Assembly: GCA_037969175.1 (NCBI GenBank)
Contig: JBBKWX010000096.1
Coordinates: 1-8,646, forward strand
Direction of reading: 5' to 3'
From: JBBKWX01 sp037969175
Lineage (GTDB): Bacteria > Bacteroidota > Bacteroidia > AKYH767-A > JBBKVM01
Length of the DNA: 8,646 bases
Below the pieces are notes generated by a model, which was not told the DNA's origin, made no database searches, and saw only the letters and a list, made by a program, of their open reading frames with translations. A program made the translations under genes and the position numbers. Below are positions 1-6,246 of this stretch, piece by piece (the first letter of the stretch is position 1; each line of letters opens with the position of its first letter).

Positions 1-1
1 A

Positions 2-133
2 GAATCACAATGTGTGAATGATGCCACAATTGCTAAAGTTATATCATTGTTGTCCGGAATCGGGTTTCAAATCCAGTCAAATTGCATCATAAGTACTTAT
101 CTACAAGGGGAATCTGTGCAAATTTTACCATAG
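2..133 (+). CDS. possible C-terminal tail of an unidentified protein (5' end outside window)
   Basis: The frame starting at base 2 stays open for 43 codons to a TAG at 131-133. The translation includes the stretch VISLLSGIGFQIQSN and a short basic-free end (ESVQILP), which reads like the end of a folded protein. I do not recognise the family. An open stretch of this length is not rare in AT-rich non-coding DNA, so it may be chance. No start codon context can be judged because the frame runs off the left edge. Confidence 0.25.
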   Translation, partial: ESQCVNDATIAKVISLLSGIGFQIQSNCIISTYLQGESVQILP

Positions 134-191
134 AGGTCTCAGAGCCCGAAGTCTCGCATGCGCGTCAAGCTAACTGTAAAGAATATTTCCC

Positions 192-211
192 GTCCCCAAC
201 CAGTTGGGGAC
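192..211. repeat. near-perfect palindrome, 9-bp arms
   Basis: The arms GTCCCCAAC (192-200) and GTTGGGGAC (203-211) are exact reverse complements separated by two bases. No T-run follows on either strand, so this is not a standard intrinsic terminator. It lies in a stretch without a convincing gene and is GC-rich compared with its surroundings. It may be a REP-like interspersed palindrome or a protein-binding site. Confidence 0.6.
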
Positions 212-228
212 AGAAGCTATATATTCCA

Positions 229-246
229 TTCTGTGAGATCTGCGAA
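229..246 (+). repeat. 9-nt-period repeat, copy 1 (degenerate)
   Basis: Two 9-nt units, TTCTGTGAG and ATCTGCGAA, lie in tandem. The core TCTGTGAGATCTG (230-242) recurs exactly at 308-320. It is related in sequence and period to the repeat at 307-324 and to the minus strand of the repeat at 8348-8383. Confidence 0.5.
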
Positions 247-306
247 TGCAAAGTGAATCTCTTGCAATAACGTTTCATAACCGCCGTAAACGCTGAACAA
301 AGTGAT

Positions 307-324
307 ATCTGTGAGATCTGTGGG
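307..324 (+). repeat. 9-nt-period repeat, copy 2 (ATCTGTGAG ATCTGTGGG)
   Basis: Two tandem 9-nt units differ at one position and are followed by a run of A. I have the impression that this element is widespread between genes in Bacteroidota genomes, but that is recall and not something this window proves. It lies just upstream of the gene remnant at 370-492. Confidence 0.6.
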
Positions 325-369
325 AAAAAAAAGCCTTAAATAAAAAACTAAAATTTATTCCGGACAAAA

Positions 370-492
370 ATGATAAATAATCTCAATGATGATGAAAAAA
401 ATAATTTTGACTTTTTCACACTCATTAAGGAAAACGGAAATTGGAAGATCTTGAATGGGTCTTATGTCTCAGTACCATTTGAAGATAAATAA
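370..492 (+). pseudogene. 5'-truncated remnant resembling the C-terminus of an NTF2-like (SnoaL/DUF4440/lumazine-binding-like) protein
   Basis: An ATG-started frame of 40 codons ends in TAA at 490-492. From about residue 14 it reads FDFFTLIKENGNWKILNGSY, which resembles the last two beta-strands of small NTF2-fold proteins, where an aromatic strand is followed by a 'xxGxWKI' strand. A whole NTF2-like domain is about 110-140 residues, so most of the fold is missing. The same frame is stopped by TAA at 349-351, and I see no continuation in other frames between 134 and 369, where intergenic repeats sit. I infer a decayed gene whose 5' part was lost. A genuine small gene cannot be excluded. Confidence 0.42.
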
Positions 493-526
493 TTTTATCT
501 GATACTATTCTTAAATCATAATCGAA

Positions 527-847
527 ATGAACATTGAAAAATTTATTCGCGAACTCGCTATGTCTTTTGAGGATGTTACGGAAGAGCCTCATTTTGAAAA
601 AACTTCTTTTCGATATAAAAAAAAGATCTTTGCTACTTTGGATTTGAAGACGGAATTGCTTTGTCTAAAATTGGATCCTATCAATCAGGATGTGTTTTCT
701 CTGTTTGATAATACGATCATCTATCCGGTTCCCAATAAATGGGGTTTGCAGGGTTGGACTAATGTAGAGATCAATAAAGTTAAAAAGTCTGTGCTTACTG
801 ATGCTTTGAAAACCGCTTACGAAGGAGTAAGAAATATTAAAAAATAA
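527..847 (+). CDS. MmcQ/YjbR family protein (DUF419-type, CyaY-like fold)
   Basis: This 106-residue protein has the size and layout of the MmcQ/YjbR family, small cytoplasmic proteins with a double-wing fold that are often annotated as DNA-binding although their role is poorly defined. Visible family features are an N-terminal helix followed by a 'VTEEPHFEKTSFRY' region (residues 17-30), the strand KKKIFATLDL (31-40), the motif PNKWGLQGWT (69-78) and a C-terminal helix containing AY at 97-98. The leader before ATG is A/T-rich without a Shine-Dalgarno sequence, as is usual in Bacteroidota. The gene starts 34 bp after the NTF2-like remnant and ends at a bidirectional terminator shared with the convergent membrane-protein gene. 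It looks complete. Confidence 0.88.
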   Translation: MNIEKFIRELAMSFEDVTEEPHFEKTSFRYKKKIFATLDLKTELLCLKLDPINQDVFSLFDNTIIYPVPNKWGLQGWTNVEINKVKKSVLTDALKTAYEGVRNIKK

Positions 848-875
848 AAAAACCTGCCAATCATGACAGGTTTTT
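848..875. terminator. bidirectional intrinsic terminator between convergent genes
   Basis: The arms AAAAACCTG (848-856) and CAGGTTTTT (867-875) pair perfectly around a 10-nt interior that adds one further C-G pair beyond a C/A mismatch. The A-run and T-run give each strand a U-tract after the stem. It starts directly after the YjbR-family stop codon and lies 23 bp beyond the stop of the minus-strand gene, so it can serve both. Confidence 0.85.
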
Positions 876-898
876 GTGCGAATTGCAATTTTCTAATT

Positions 899-1309
899 CT
901 ATTTTCCTCTGTTCATAAACCAACCCATCGCTGCACCTGCAACACCCAACATGAAAGCCCAGATCACAGCATCCACCAAAGCAGGGGAAATGCTGTTATA
1001 GTATGTTGACATCGACTCAAAACTAAATGCCATTGCTATTCCGCTAAATAAGCCGACCATAGCTGCTTTCCTAAACCCATCCATTGCTGAACCTGAATTC
1101 GACCAGGTCAGGATCAATGCAACAACATAAGCAGACAGAAGATTGCTTATTAGCATATACATTGGATTGAATTCTTCCATGGGGAGCATAATACATTGAG
1201 CAGTATTTGCCATCATGTAATCCGTAAGAAGCATTCCATAAATGAGCCATCCCAGAAGGAATAATACTATTCCTCCAATTAATGTTGAAAGTAAAGTCTT
1301 AGTGTTCAT
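899..1309 (-). CDS. small four-helix integral membrane protein, DUF1761-like
   Basis: The 136-residue product is almost entirely hydrophobic, with probable transmembrane helices near residues 6-28, 50-68, 81-98 and 110-131. The first helix contains GWLIYGMLL, similar to the glycine/tryptophan/tyrosine pattern at the start of DUF1761 proteins, and the last is rich in small residues (GVAGAAMGWF). That family has no established function, and the assignment is by resemblance only. The frame is open further upstream to a start at 1363, but that extension (18 residues, basic and polar) reads poorly. The ATG at 1307-1309 gives a normal N-terminus (MNTKTLLSTL) and follows an A-rich leader, so I chose it. 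The gene diverges from the DUF1697 gene and ends at the shared terminator. Confidence 0.82.
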   Translation of the reverse strand: MNTKTLLSTLIGGIVLFLLGWLIYGMLLTDYMMANTAQCIMLPMEEFNPMYMLISNLLSAYVVALILTWSNSGSAMDGFRKAAMVGLFSGIAMAFSFESMSTYYNSISPALVDAVIWAFMLGVAGAAMGWFMNRGK

Positions 1310-1413
1310 CGTTTTTCTTTTTAAGTTTAACTTATACGATTTAATGAAGCAAGTTATTCCCAAAACTCACTGAACACAATCAATGTTCAAATTAGTTGTT
1401 AACTACAATTTGT

Positions 1414-1427
1414 TAATTACGTAATTA
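1414..1427. promoter_or_regulatory. 14-bp perfect palindrome in a divergent intergenic region (possible operator)
   Basis: TAATTACGTAATTA is self-complementary over all 14 bases. It lies between the divergent membrane-protein and DUF1697 genes, about 17 bp upstream of the probable -33 element of the latter. Symmetric AT-rich sites like this are typical of dimeric regulators. In AT-rich DNA a palindrome of this length is uncommon but possible by chance, and no regulator gene lies nearby. Confidence 0.3.
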
Positions 1428-1443
1428 TAATTCATTCAAAAAG

Positions 1444-1476
1444 TTGAAAGCATAGCGATCAAAATATTTATCTTTG
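1444..1476 (+). promoter_or_regulatory. Bacteroidota-type promoter of the DUF1697 gene
   Basis: TATCTTTG at 1469-1476 matches the -7 consensus TAnnTTTG exactly, and a TTG at 1444-1446 lies 22 bp upstream, close to the expected distance of the -33 element. Transcription from such a box should begin a few bases after its end, at about 1480-1483. The ATG is at 1482, so the transcript would have little or no leader. Confidence 0.6.
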
Positions 1477-1481
1477 ATCTT

Positions 1482-2021
1482 ATGAAAATTGCAGCAATTC
1501 TCCGAGGCATCAATGTAAGCGGACAAAATATTATCCGTATGGAAGAATTACGTCATCAGCTTAGCAATTCAGGGTTTGAGGATGTTTCAACATATATTCA
1601 AAGCGGCAATATTTTCTTCTCGGTTAAGAAAGTTGAAAAAGAAAAACTGAGAAATAAAATTGCTAAATGTATCAAAGATAATTTTGGTTTTGATGTGATC
1701 GTGATAATCAAGACCAAAGTTGATATTCAGCAAATTTTAGATAATGATCCTTTTATCAGGAATCCGGAAGTGAAAACATCTGAGTTGTATTATAGTATGT
1801 TGACAGAGGTTCCGGGTCAGGAAAATATTCAAAAACTTGCAGAAGTAAAATTGCAGGATGAAGAATTTGTTCTCAAGGCTGATGTAGTATATATACGCTA
1901 TCCATCAGGAGCAGGCCAATCTAAATTCGGTAATAATATAATAGAAGGAAAACTTAAGGTAGGTGCAAGTGCACGCAACTGGAATACGATGAATAAGATC
2001 CTTGAAAATCTTTCTAAATAA
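1482..2021 (+). CDS. DUF1697 family protein
   Basis: The 179-residue product has the normal length and signatures of DUF1697 proteins: LRGINVSG at residues 7-14, TYIQSGNIFF at 37-46 and the C-terminal KFGNNIIEGKL (148-158) followed by ARNWNT (164-169). These are conserved cytoplasmic proteins of unknown biochemical role. Neither a signal peptide nor a membrane segment is visible. The ATG is supported by the family N-terminus (MKIAAILRGIN) and by the promoter directly in front of it. The TAA stop is separated by 3 bp from the stop of the convergent 476-residue gene, with no terminator between them. The two transcripts must therefore overlap or stop inside each other's coding region. Confidence 0.93.
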   Translation: MKIAAILRGINVSGQNIIRMEELRHQLSNSGFEDVSTYIQSGNIFFSVKKVEKEKLRNKIAKCIKDNFGFDVIVIIKTKVDIQQILDNDPFIRNPEVKTSELYYSMLTEVPGQENIQKLAEVKLQDEEFVLKADVVYIRYPSGAGQSKFGNNIIEGKLKVGASARNWNTMNKILENLSK

Positions 2022-2024
2022 TGA

Positions 2025-3455
2025 TCAAACTGATAGCTTATTCAATTTAAATCCGGCAGGCTGTTTATTGATGATCTCGTTGCTTTCCTTTTGAAAAAAA
2101 GATAGTATCCGCTCATCATCAAGTCTATCGAACTCTACTTCTTCTTTCACTATAAGTACTCTAGTTGAGATAATATTATCATGTCTTCTGCTGACTCCTG
2201 TCATGATGCCGGTGAAACATTGAAAACCATCAAAGTTCATATGGCCGATCTGGAAATTCAGAAATAAAGTGCGGATTTCCTTATTCAAACTAGTTTCCCA
2301 CAAGACACTTACAAACTTATCGTATCTGCTTACTGTCGTAGTTTGCAGAGCAGTCATGTCTTTTTGCATAAGGACAGCATGCATTTTGTTTTCAGCCGGA
2401 CAAAATTGAAGTCTGATTCGGTTTTCCTCAAGTAAAGGTTCTTCGTTATCTTCGCAAATACATCTGTACAAAAAATAATTACCCTGATAACTTTTAAGGA
2501 TCTCATCCGATACTTCTTTCTCACGCTGTTCATTCAACCAAATAGAAAGGTTTTCAAAGTTTGCAATATCCTGAATGGGTGAAGCGAGTCTGTTCTTCTC
2601 CTTTTTAAATAAATAATCCTTTACTAATTCCGGTACTGTATTTATGCTTCTGGAACCAAATTCGAGATGACCGGAAATTAAATTTTCTAGACTATTGTCA
2701 TCCGTGATCCTTTCAAGAATAATTGTTTTTGTAAGGATCTTGCTCTCATAGGTAGAAATGAAATTCATTTGTCCTAAACTTATGGATGGCAATTTAACAC
2801 CTCTTCCCAATCGCACTTTTACATGAACATTTTTCTGTTTACTCACTTTAGTGACAGCATCAAAAATGAGATAACATTGGGTAAGATCCATAGCAACATA
2901 TCCATCGAAATCTTCATAAGCTTCAACATCCGTGATCACTTCGATCTTGTTAAAACCATTTCTGTGTTTTTCGGAAGATATAATAAGCAACTGTCTGAAA
3001 ATACCTTGTGGACTGGCAGCATAGCACCACCATTTGGTGTCAGCGAACTGTTCGGGAACCGGACATAAACCGTCCGGATAATCTATGATCGCCTTTTGAT
3101 CAGGTATGGTTTCAGCTTTTAAATACTGCCTCCAATACAGGGGTCGTGGCTTTTTGGTTTTGTTTCCAATTACAAATTCAAATTTATCCTCTTTCAGCCT
3201 CCCTGTTTTATAAAAGAAATAAAGAGCGAGTACCTCTTTGGTTGTGTTTTTTAGAAATCCTTTTAAGGGTTGTTCCAGACAGATCTCTGACAGCTCTTTG
3301 ATGCTTTTACCTATAACGTCACAATTGATCTCATCGTTGATCTGCCACGCGAGGCTATTAAAATCGGCTATGCTTTTCCCTTTTGGAAGTCCGGAAAGCT
3401 GCCAAACATGATCTAAAAGTTGATTTACCCTGGCTAATTCTTCTTGGCTTATCAT
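2025..3455 (-). CDS. 476-residue protein of unknown function with two related beta-rich modules
   Basis: I do not recognise a named family. Residues 1-85 look alpha-helical, with a segment (SLAWQINDEI, 34-43, then KSIKELSEI, 50-58) that faintly recalls helical N-terminal domains of other Bacteroidota regulatory proteins. Residues 95-180 contain a Trp-rich patch (KWWCYAASPQG, 141-151). Two beta-rich stretches follow, about 183-250 and 323-439. Both begin with an aromatic-x-G strand (FDGYVAMD; YQGNYFLY) and share a G-x-MNF motif (LGQMNF, 227-232; IGHMNF, 403-408) before a matching strand (KILTKTIILER; NIISTRVLIVKE). Residues 251-320 form a helical linker. No signal peptide or transmembrane segment is visible, so it is probably cytoplasmic. 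The ATG at 3453-3455 is well set because an in-frame TAG lies two codons upstream. A ligand-sensing or regulatory role is inference only. Confidence 0.85.
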   Translation of the reverse strand: MISQEELARVNQLLDHVWQLSGLPKGKSIADFNSLAWQINDEINCDVIGKSIKELSEICLEQPLKGFLKNTTKEVLALYFFYKTGRLKEDKFEFVIGNKTKKPRPLYWRQYLKAETIPDQKAIIDYPDGLCPVPEQFADTKWWCYAASPQGIFRQLLIISSEKHRNGFNKIEVITDVEAYEDFDGYVAMDLTQCYLIFDAVTKVSKQKNVHVKVRLGRGVKLPSISLGQMNFISTYESKILTKTIILERITDDNSLENLISGHLEFGSRSINTVPELVKDYLFKKEKNRLASPIQDIANFENLSIWLNEQREKEVSDEILKSYQGNYFLYRCICEDNEEPLLEENRIRLQFCPAENKMHAVLMQKDMTALQTTTVSRYDKFVSVLWETSLNKEIRTLFLNFQIGHMNFDGFQCFTGIMTGVSRRHDNIISTRVLIVKEEVEFDRLDDERILSFFQKESNEIINKQPAGFKLNKLSV

Positions 3456-3465
3456 GTTCTACTGG

Positions 3466-3479
3466 GGGGATTGGGGATT
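3466..3479. repeat. short tandem repeat GGGGATT x2
   Basis: Two exact 7-nt units lie in tandem, preceded by two further G residues, in the spacer between the divergent 476-residue gene and the metallopeptidase gene. In the mRNA of the minus-strand gene this gives a C-rich stretch shortly before its start codon. It may be a chance repeat. The rest of the spacer (3456-3665, 210 bp) shows no TAnnTTTG box on either strand and no clear terminator, although it must hold the promoters of both genes. Confidence 0.4.
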
Positions 3480-3665
3480 CTCCTTGTCTTGTTCGAACGT
3501 ACAATTTAATGCAAAGCTGGATACTACGCAATAGGGAGCATAAAAATATTAATCCTTTAAAATTCATTTATAAGTCGGTCTAAAGTTTTGTCACTGAAAT
3601 TAGGCGGGTGCATATTGCGCTATCGAATTCTATAAGTAATACTAACCTAACCAACAACTACTAAA

Positions 3666-4463
3666 ATGAAATTAATTAAAATCTCTTCTATCCTTGCATT
3701 AAGCCTTTTTGCAATGGTCAGTTGCCAAAAAGATGGAGCTAATCCCGAGGCTTCGGGTTTTGCAAAAGGTGATTCAGAATCTGCAAAGATCCGCGAGTTT
3801 CTTGAAAATGAATTAAAGATCGATACGAAAGACATTCAGGAGAATGAACATAATTTCGTGATCCAGGATTGTATAGAATTTCCAAAAGAAAACTTCTGGG
3901 CTGATTATGGACAAAAGTCATCAGATGATGCAAAACATTACAAATATCAATACAAATGTTCTCCAACCGGAACAGCCTATGTTTCTATCACAAGTGCTGT
4001 TCCTTCGTTATGGGCTACAGCTGTTCGCAGTGGTATTGCAAACTGGAATGGGCAGAATCGTCCACTGAAGTTTGCTGAATATCTCTATCCTTATCCAACG
4101 ATCGGTATTGGTTTGATCACCGTGAGATGGGAAGATCTTGGAAACACGACCACTTTTGCTAATGGAAATTTACCGACTTCAGCTGGAAAACCGGGTGCAA
4201 ATATCCGCATCAATTCTGCATATGTAGGTACATGGACGGCTTCACAAAGAAATAAAACCATGACCCACGAATTAGGACACACCATGGGTTTTGGGCATAC
4301 AGATAATTCAACACAAGGCAGTACCTATTCTGTGATGTCTATTCCATACAGTAGCTACACCTGCACAAATAACACAGATGCAAATTCAATGATGAAACAA
4401 GGTAAAATGAATTTCGCATTTACTACTTGTGATAAAGAAGCTTTCAAAATATTGTATCCATGA
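3666..4463 (+). CDS. lipoprotein zinc metallopeptidase, M57 (dual-action HEIGH)-like
   Basis: The 265-residue product starts with a lipoprotein signal peptide (MKLIKISSILALSLFAMVSC), so Cys20 is the likely lipidated residue. The zinc site is HELGHTMGFGHTD at residues 201-213: His201, His205 and His211 as ligands and Glu202 as the catalytic base. Asp213 after the third His fits metzincin-like HExxHxxGxxHxD enzymes, and the arrangement resembles the M57/HEIGH group. A Met-containing segment (YSVMSIPY, 221-228) and DANSMM (238-243) follow, as expected for the Met-turn region. Residues 37-100 may act as a propeptide-like prodomain. The ATG follows an A-rich leader (CTACTAAA) without a Shine-Dalgarno sequence. 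The enzyme should sit on a membrane facing the periplasm or outside. It is the first gene of the exported-peptidase block. Substrate unknown. Confidence 0.9.
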   Translation: MKLIKISSILALSLFAMVSCQKDGANPEASGFAKGDSESAKIREFLENELKIDTKDIQENEHNFVIQDCIEFPKENFWADYGQKSSDDAKHYKYQYKCSPTGTAYVSITSAVPSLWATAVRSGIANWNGQNRPLKFAEYLYPYPTIGIGLITVRWEDLGNTTTFANGNLPTSAGKPGANIRINSAYVGTWTASQRNKTMTHELGHTMGFGHTDNSTQGSTYSVMSIPYSSYTCTNNTDANSMMKQGKMNFAFTTCDKEAFKILYP

Positions 4464-4536
4464 TAAACGAAAACAATTGTACTTACACTTTTCCTGATGT
4501 GAAATTATAATCCGGAAATAGCATAAATTATCATAC

Positions 4537-4571
4537 CCTGATATTAAGATCTTAAAGATTTTAATATCAGG
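4537..4571 (+). promoter_or_regulatory. long stem-loop upstream of the exported-protein/cysteine-protease operon
   Basis: A 15-bp stem (CCTGATATTAAGATC with GATTTTAATATCAGG, one G-U pair) closes a 5-nt loop TTAAA. Its end is 21 bp before the ATG at 4593 and it begins 73 bp after the metallopeptidase stop. No T-run follows in either direction, so a classical intrinsic terminator is unlikely. It could be a processing or stability hairpin in the leader or intergenic mRNA, or a dyad bound by a protein. Confidence 0.55.
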
Positions 4572-4592
4572 TTAACACTAAAACTAAATAAA

Positions 4593-5225
4593 ATGAAAAA
4601 GGTAATACAAACTTTAGGTTTATCCCTTTGTGTAATGATCCTCATGATGGGAACTACGAACGCACAGCAAGGGTTCAGACATCAATCAATAGATCCGGGC
4701 GTTATCAACAAACAGATTTCGGATACAAAATCTGAATGGATACAGCGATTTCTGGTTGATGATATCATAGACTACGGATTTGCTAATTATAAAGAAGCCA
4801 ACAACGCAGTTGCCGGACAAGCTATTGAGCTTTATGATATGTACACAACAAAGGATGGTATAACGAATATCGTATCAAACGGTGAATTTTATATTCCACT
4901 TTTAATTGATGGAGAAGCAAGAGTGTTTTTAAAAATGGCTAATCATGAAGGCAAATATCAAATTGTTGCCCATGGTGAAATGACATTGGCTCAAGATGCT
5001 GCAAGCTATATTCGTCAGCATACTTCAGGATCGAATGTGCGTTTGATATGGATTCAAAATTTAAATCACAATGCTGATTTTATTGCAACGGTTTCTAATT
5101 TAACTGAAGACAGCGATATGGTTTGTACTCCAATATTTACGGCACAAAGAGCAGGATTCTCTCAACCCATTGCTTTTTCAACATTGCTTGAAATGATAAG
5201 CTCAATGCCGGTGTATCTGGATTAA
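4593..5225 (+). CDS. exported protein of unknown function, first gene of the cysteine-protease operon
   Basis: The 210-residue product has a clear signal peptide (MKK start, hydrophobic core to about residue 20, probable cleavage after TTNA, residue 24). The mature part begins with a helical segment containing WIQRFLVDDIIDYGF (49-63). It then shows strand-like stretches: AIELYDMYTT (77-86), NGEFYIPLLIDGEARVFLKM (96-115), GKYQIVAHGEM (120-130) and VRLIWIQNL (149-157). There is a single mature cysteine (Cys178), no catalytic motif that I can identify, no T9SS C-terminal domain and no lipobox, so it should remain soluble in the periplasm. Its stop lies 24 bp before the cysteine-protease start and no terminator separates them, so co-transcription is likely. 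An inhibitor, chaperone or detached-propeptide role for that protease is an attractive inference but is not shown by any motif. Confidence 0.85.
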   Translation: MKKVIQTLGLSLCVMILMMGTTNAQQGFRHQSIDPGVINKQISDTKSEWIQRFLVDDIIDYGFANYKEANNAVAGQAIELYDMYTTKDGITNIVSNGEFYIPLLIDGEARVFLKMANHEGKYQIVAHGEMTLAQDAASYIRQHTSGSNVRLIWIQNLNHNADFIATVSNLTEDSDMVCTPIFTAQRAGFSQPIAFSTLLEMISSMPVYLD

Positions 5226-5249
5226 TTACTAATCTTAAAAAAATCTATC

Positions 5250-6170
5250 ATGAAAAAGTTTATAAATATAAGTCTCAGTATTTGTTTGGGGATCTGTCTT
5301 GCAATACCAACAGCACAAGGACAAACGATCACAGATGTACATAACGTAAGTATCACTACTTATACACAGGAACAAACACAATGGTGCTGGGCAGGTTGTA
5401 CCCGAATGGTTGACTGGTCGTATAGTACAGTTACTCCTCCATCGCAATGTACCATCGTAAATAAAGCCAATGATCAATGTGATTCTGGCAGCTGCTGTTC
5501 TACTTTAAACGGGACTCGTCCAAGTGCATGTACAACCCCGGCATCTTCGAATTTTCCAAATAATATGGGAAGTTGTAACGGGTCATTAGCATGGCTTATT
5601 AATAATTATGCTGGTGCAAATACATTTGCATCCGGTAGCAAAACTTATAGTACCGTTTCGTCAAACCTGACAAACAAAAAAATGATGGTTGCTCGTTGGG
5701 GTTGGACTTCAGGCGGTGGACATTTTGTGGTGATCTATGGTTGCTATCAATTCAATTATGTTGGACAAGTTTCATATGCTAATCCTGCAAGCGGATCAAA
5801 AGTTACTGAATCACATTCTTATTTCAATTCAAACTCATCCAGAACTTGGACTCATACCATTACTATGAATGGTGGAACTGTAAGAAGAGAGATAGCTACT
5901 CAAATGACTGCTGAAGAACTAGGTGGTTTGTATTCAATTTATCCTAATCCAACAATTGGTGTTGTAACAATACAAAGGACCGATAACTCGGATGATGTGC
6001 TGAACTACAGTATTAAGAATGCGCTTGGTCAGATCATTGCTGAAGAGTCTCTTGACGGTAATCAAAAACAATTATCAATTGATTTAAAAAGTCAATTTGG
6101 TAGTGGTGTATACTTCATGAATATTCAAATGAATGGTGCACAAACTACAGAGAAGATCATAGTTCAGTAA
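5250..6170 (+). CDS. secreted papain-like (AvrRpt2/C70-type) cysteine protease with T9SS C-terminal sorting domain
   Basis: The 306-residue precursor has a signal peptide ending near TAQG|Q (residue 24), a protease domain of roughly residues 30-205 and a T9SS type A sorting domain from about 227 to the end (YSIYPNPTIGVVTI, NALGQII, GVYFMNI, KIIVQ). Catalytic residues read from motifs are Cys46 in QWCWAGC, His158 in GGGHFVVIYG and Asn178 in ANPASG, with Gln40 at the papain oxyanion spacing six residues before Cys46. The QxxWCWA and GHFVVI motifs are those of AvrRpt2-type papain-like proteases. An inserted region (about 64-110) carries six cysteines (67, 77, 82, 83, 94, 109), suggesting disulfides in an extracellular enzyme. 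Only about 20 residues separate the signal cleavage site from the catalytic Cys, so there is no ordinary propeptide. It is the second gene of its operon and is followed by a strong terminator. Confidence 0.92.
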   Translation: MKKFINISLSICLGICLAIPTAQGQTITDVHNVSITTYTQEQTQWCWAGCTRMVDWSYSTVTPPSQCTIVNKANDQCDSGSCCSTLNGTRPSACTTPASSNFPNNMGSCNGSLAWLINNYAGANTFASGSKTYSTVSSNLTNKKMMVARWGWTSGGGHFVVIYGCYQFNYVGQVSYANPASGSKVTESHSYFNSNSSRTWTHTITMNGGTVRREIATQMTAEELGGLYSIYPNPTIGVVTIQRTDNSDDVLNYSIKNALGQIIAEESLDGNQKQLSIDLKSQFGSGVYFMNIQMNGAQTTEKIIVQ

Positions 6171-6191
6171 TTTTGCTAATTGGGAAATTGG

Positions 6192-6221
6192 AGAGCTCAT
6201 CGAAAGATGGGCTCTTTTTTT
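6192..6221 (+). terminator. strong intrinsic terminator after the cysteine-protease operon
   Basis: A 10-bp stem (AGAGCTCATC with GATGGGCTCT, one T-G pair) is capped by a GAAA tetraloop and followed directly by six T. It begins 21 bp after the protease stop codon and separates this operon from the S9 peptidase gene. It also shows that the longer reading frame beginning at 6180 is not the real start of that gene. Confidence 0.93.
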
Positions 6222-6246
6222 ATTCTGTTTAGAAAATCAAATATGA

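Noticed and set aside
50..95. tRNA-like T-arm sequence (GGGTTTCAAATCC)
   Set aside because: The flanking bases do not form a 5-bp T stem, and no acceptor stem or anticodon arm can be built around it.
192..211. Intrinsic terminator at the palindrome
   Set aside because: No T-run follows the stem on either strand and there is no firmly supported gene ending next to it.
82..270. Open frame of 62 codons in the left intergenic region
   Set aside because: It runs straight through the palindrome at 192-211 and one copy of the 9-nt-period repeat, and the translation shows no protein-like pattern.
1310..1363. N-terminal extension of the membrane protein (18 extra residues)
   Set aside because: The extension is basic and polar ahead of the first helix. 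The ATG at 1309 gives a normal membrane-protein start preceded by an A-rich leader.
2025..3455. Defence-system effector or CARF/SAVED-type sensor
   Set aside because: No nuclease, ATPase, TIR or transmembrane motif is visible and the neighbours are not defence genes, so the idea has no support beyond the two-module layout.
3358..3583. Short open frames on both strands across the start of the 476-residue gene and its upstream spacer
   Set aside because: They overlap the N-terminus of a well-supported gene and the G-rich tandem repeat, and look like shadows without family features.
3575..3592. TAAAGTTTTG as a -7 promoter box for the metallopeptidase
   Set aside because: The spacing between TA and TTTG is four bases where the consensus has two, and it lies more than 70 bp before the ATG.
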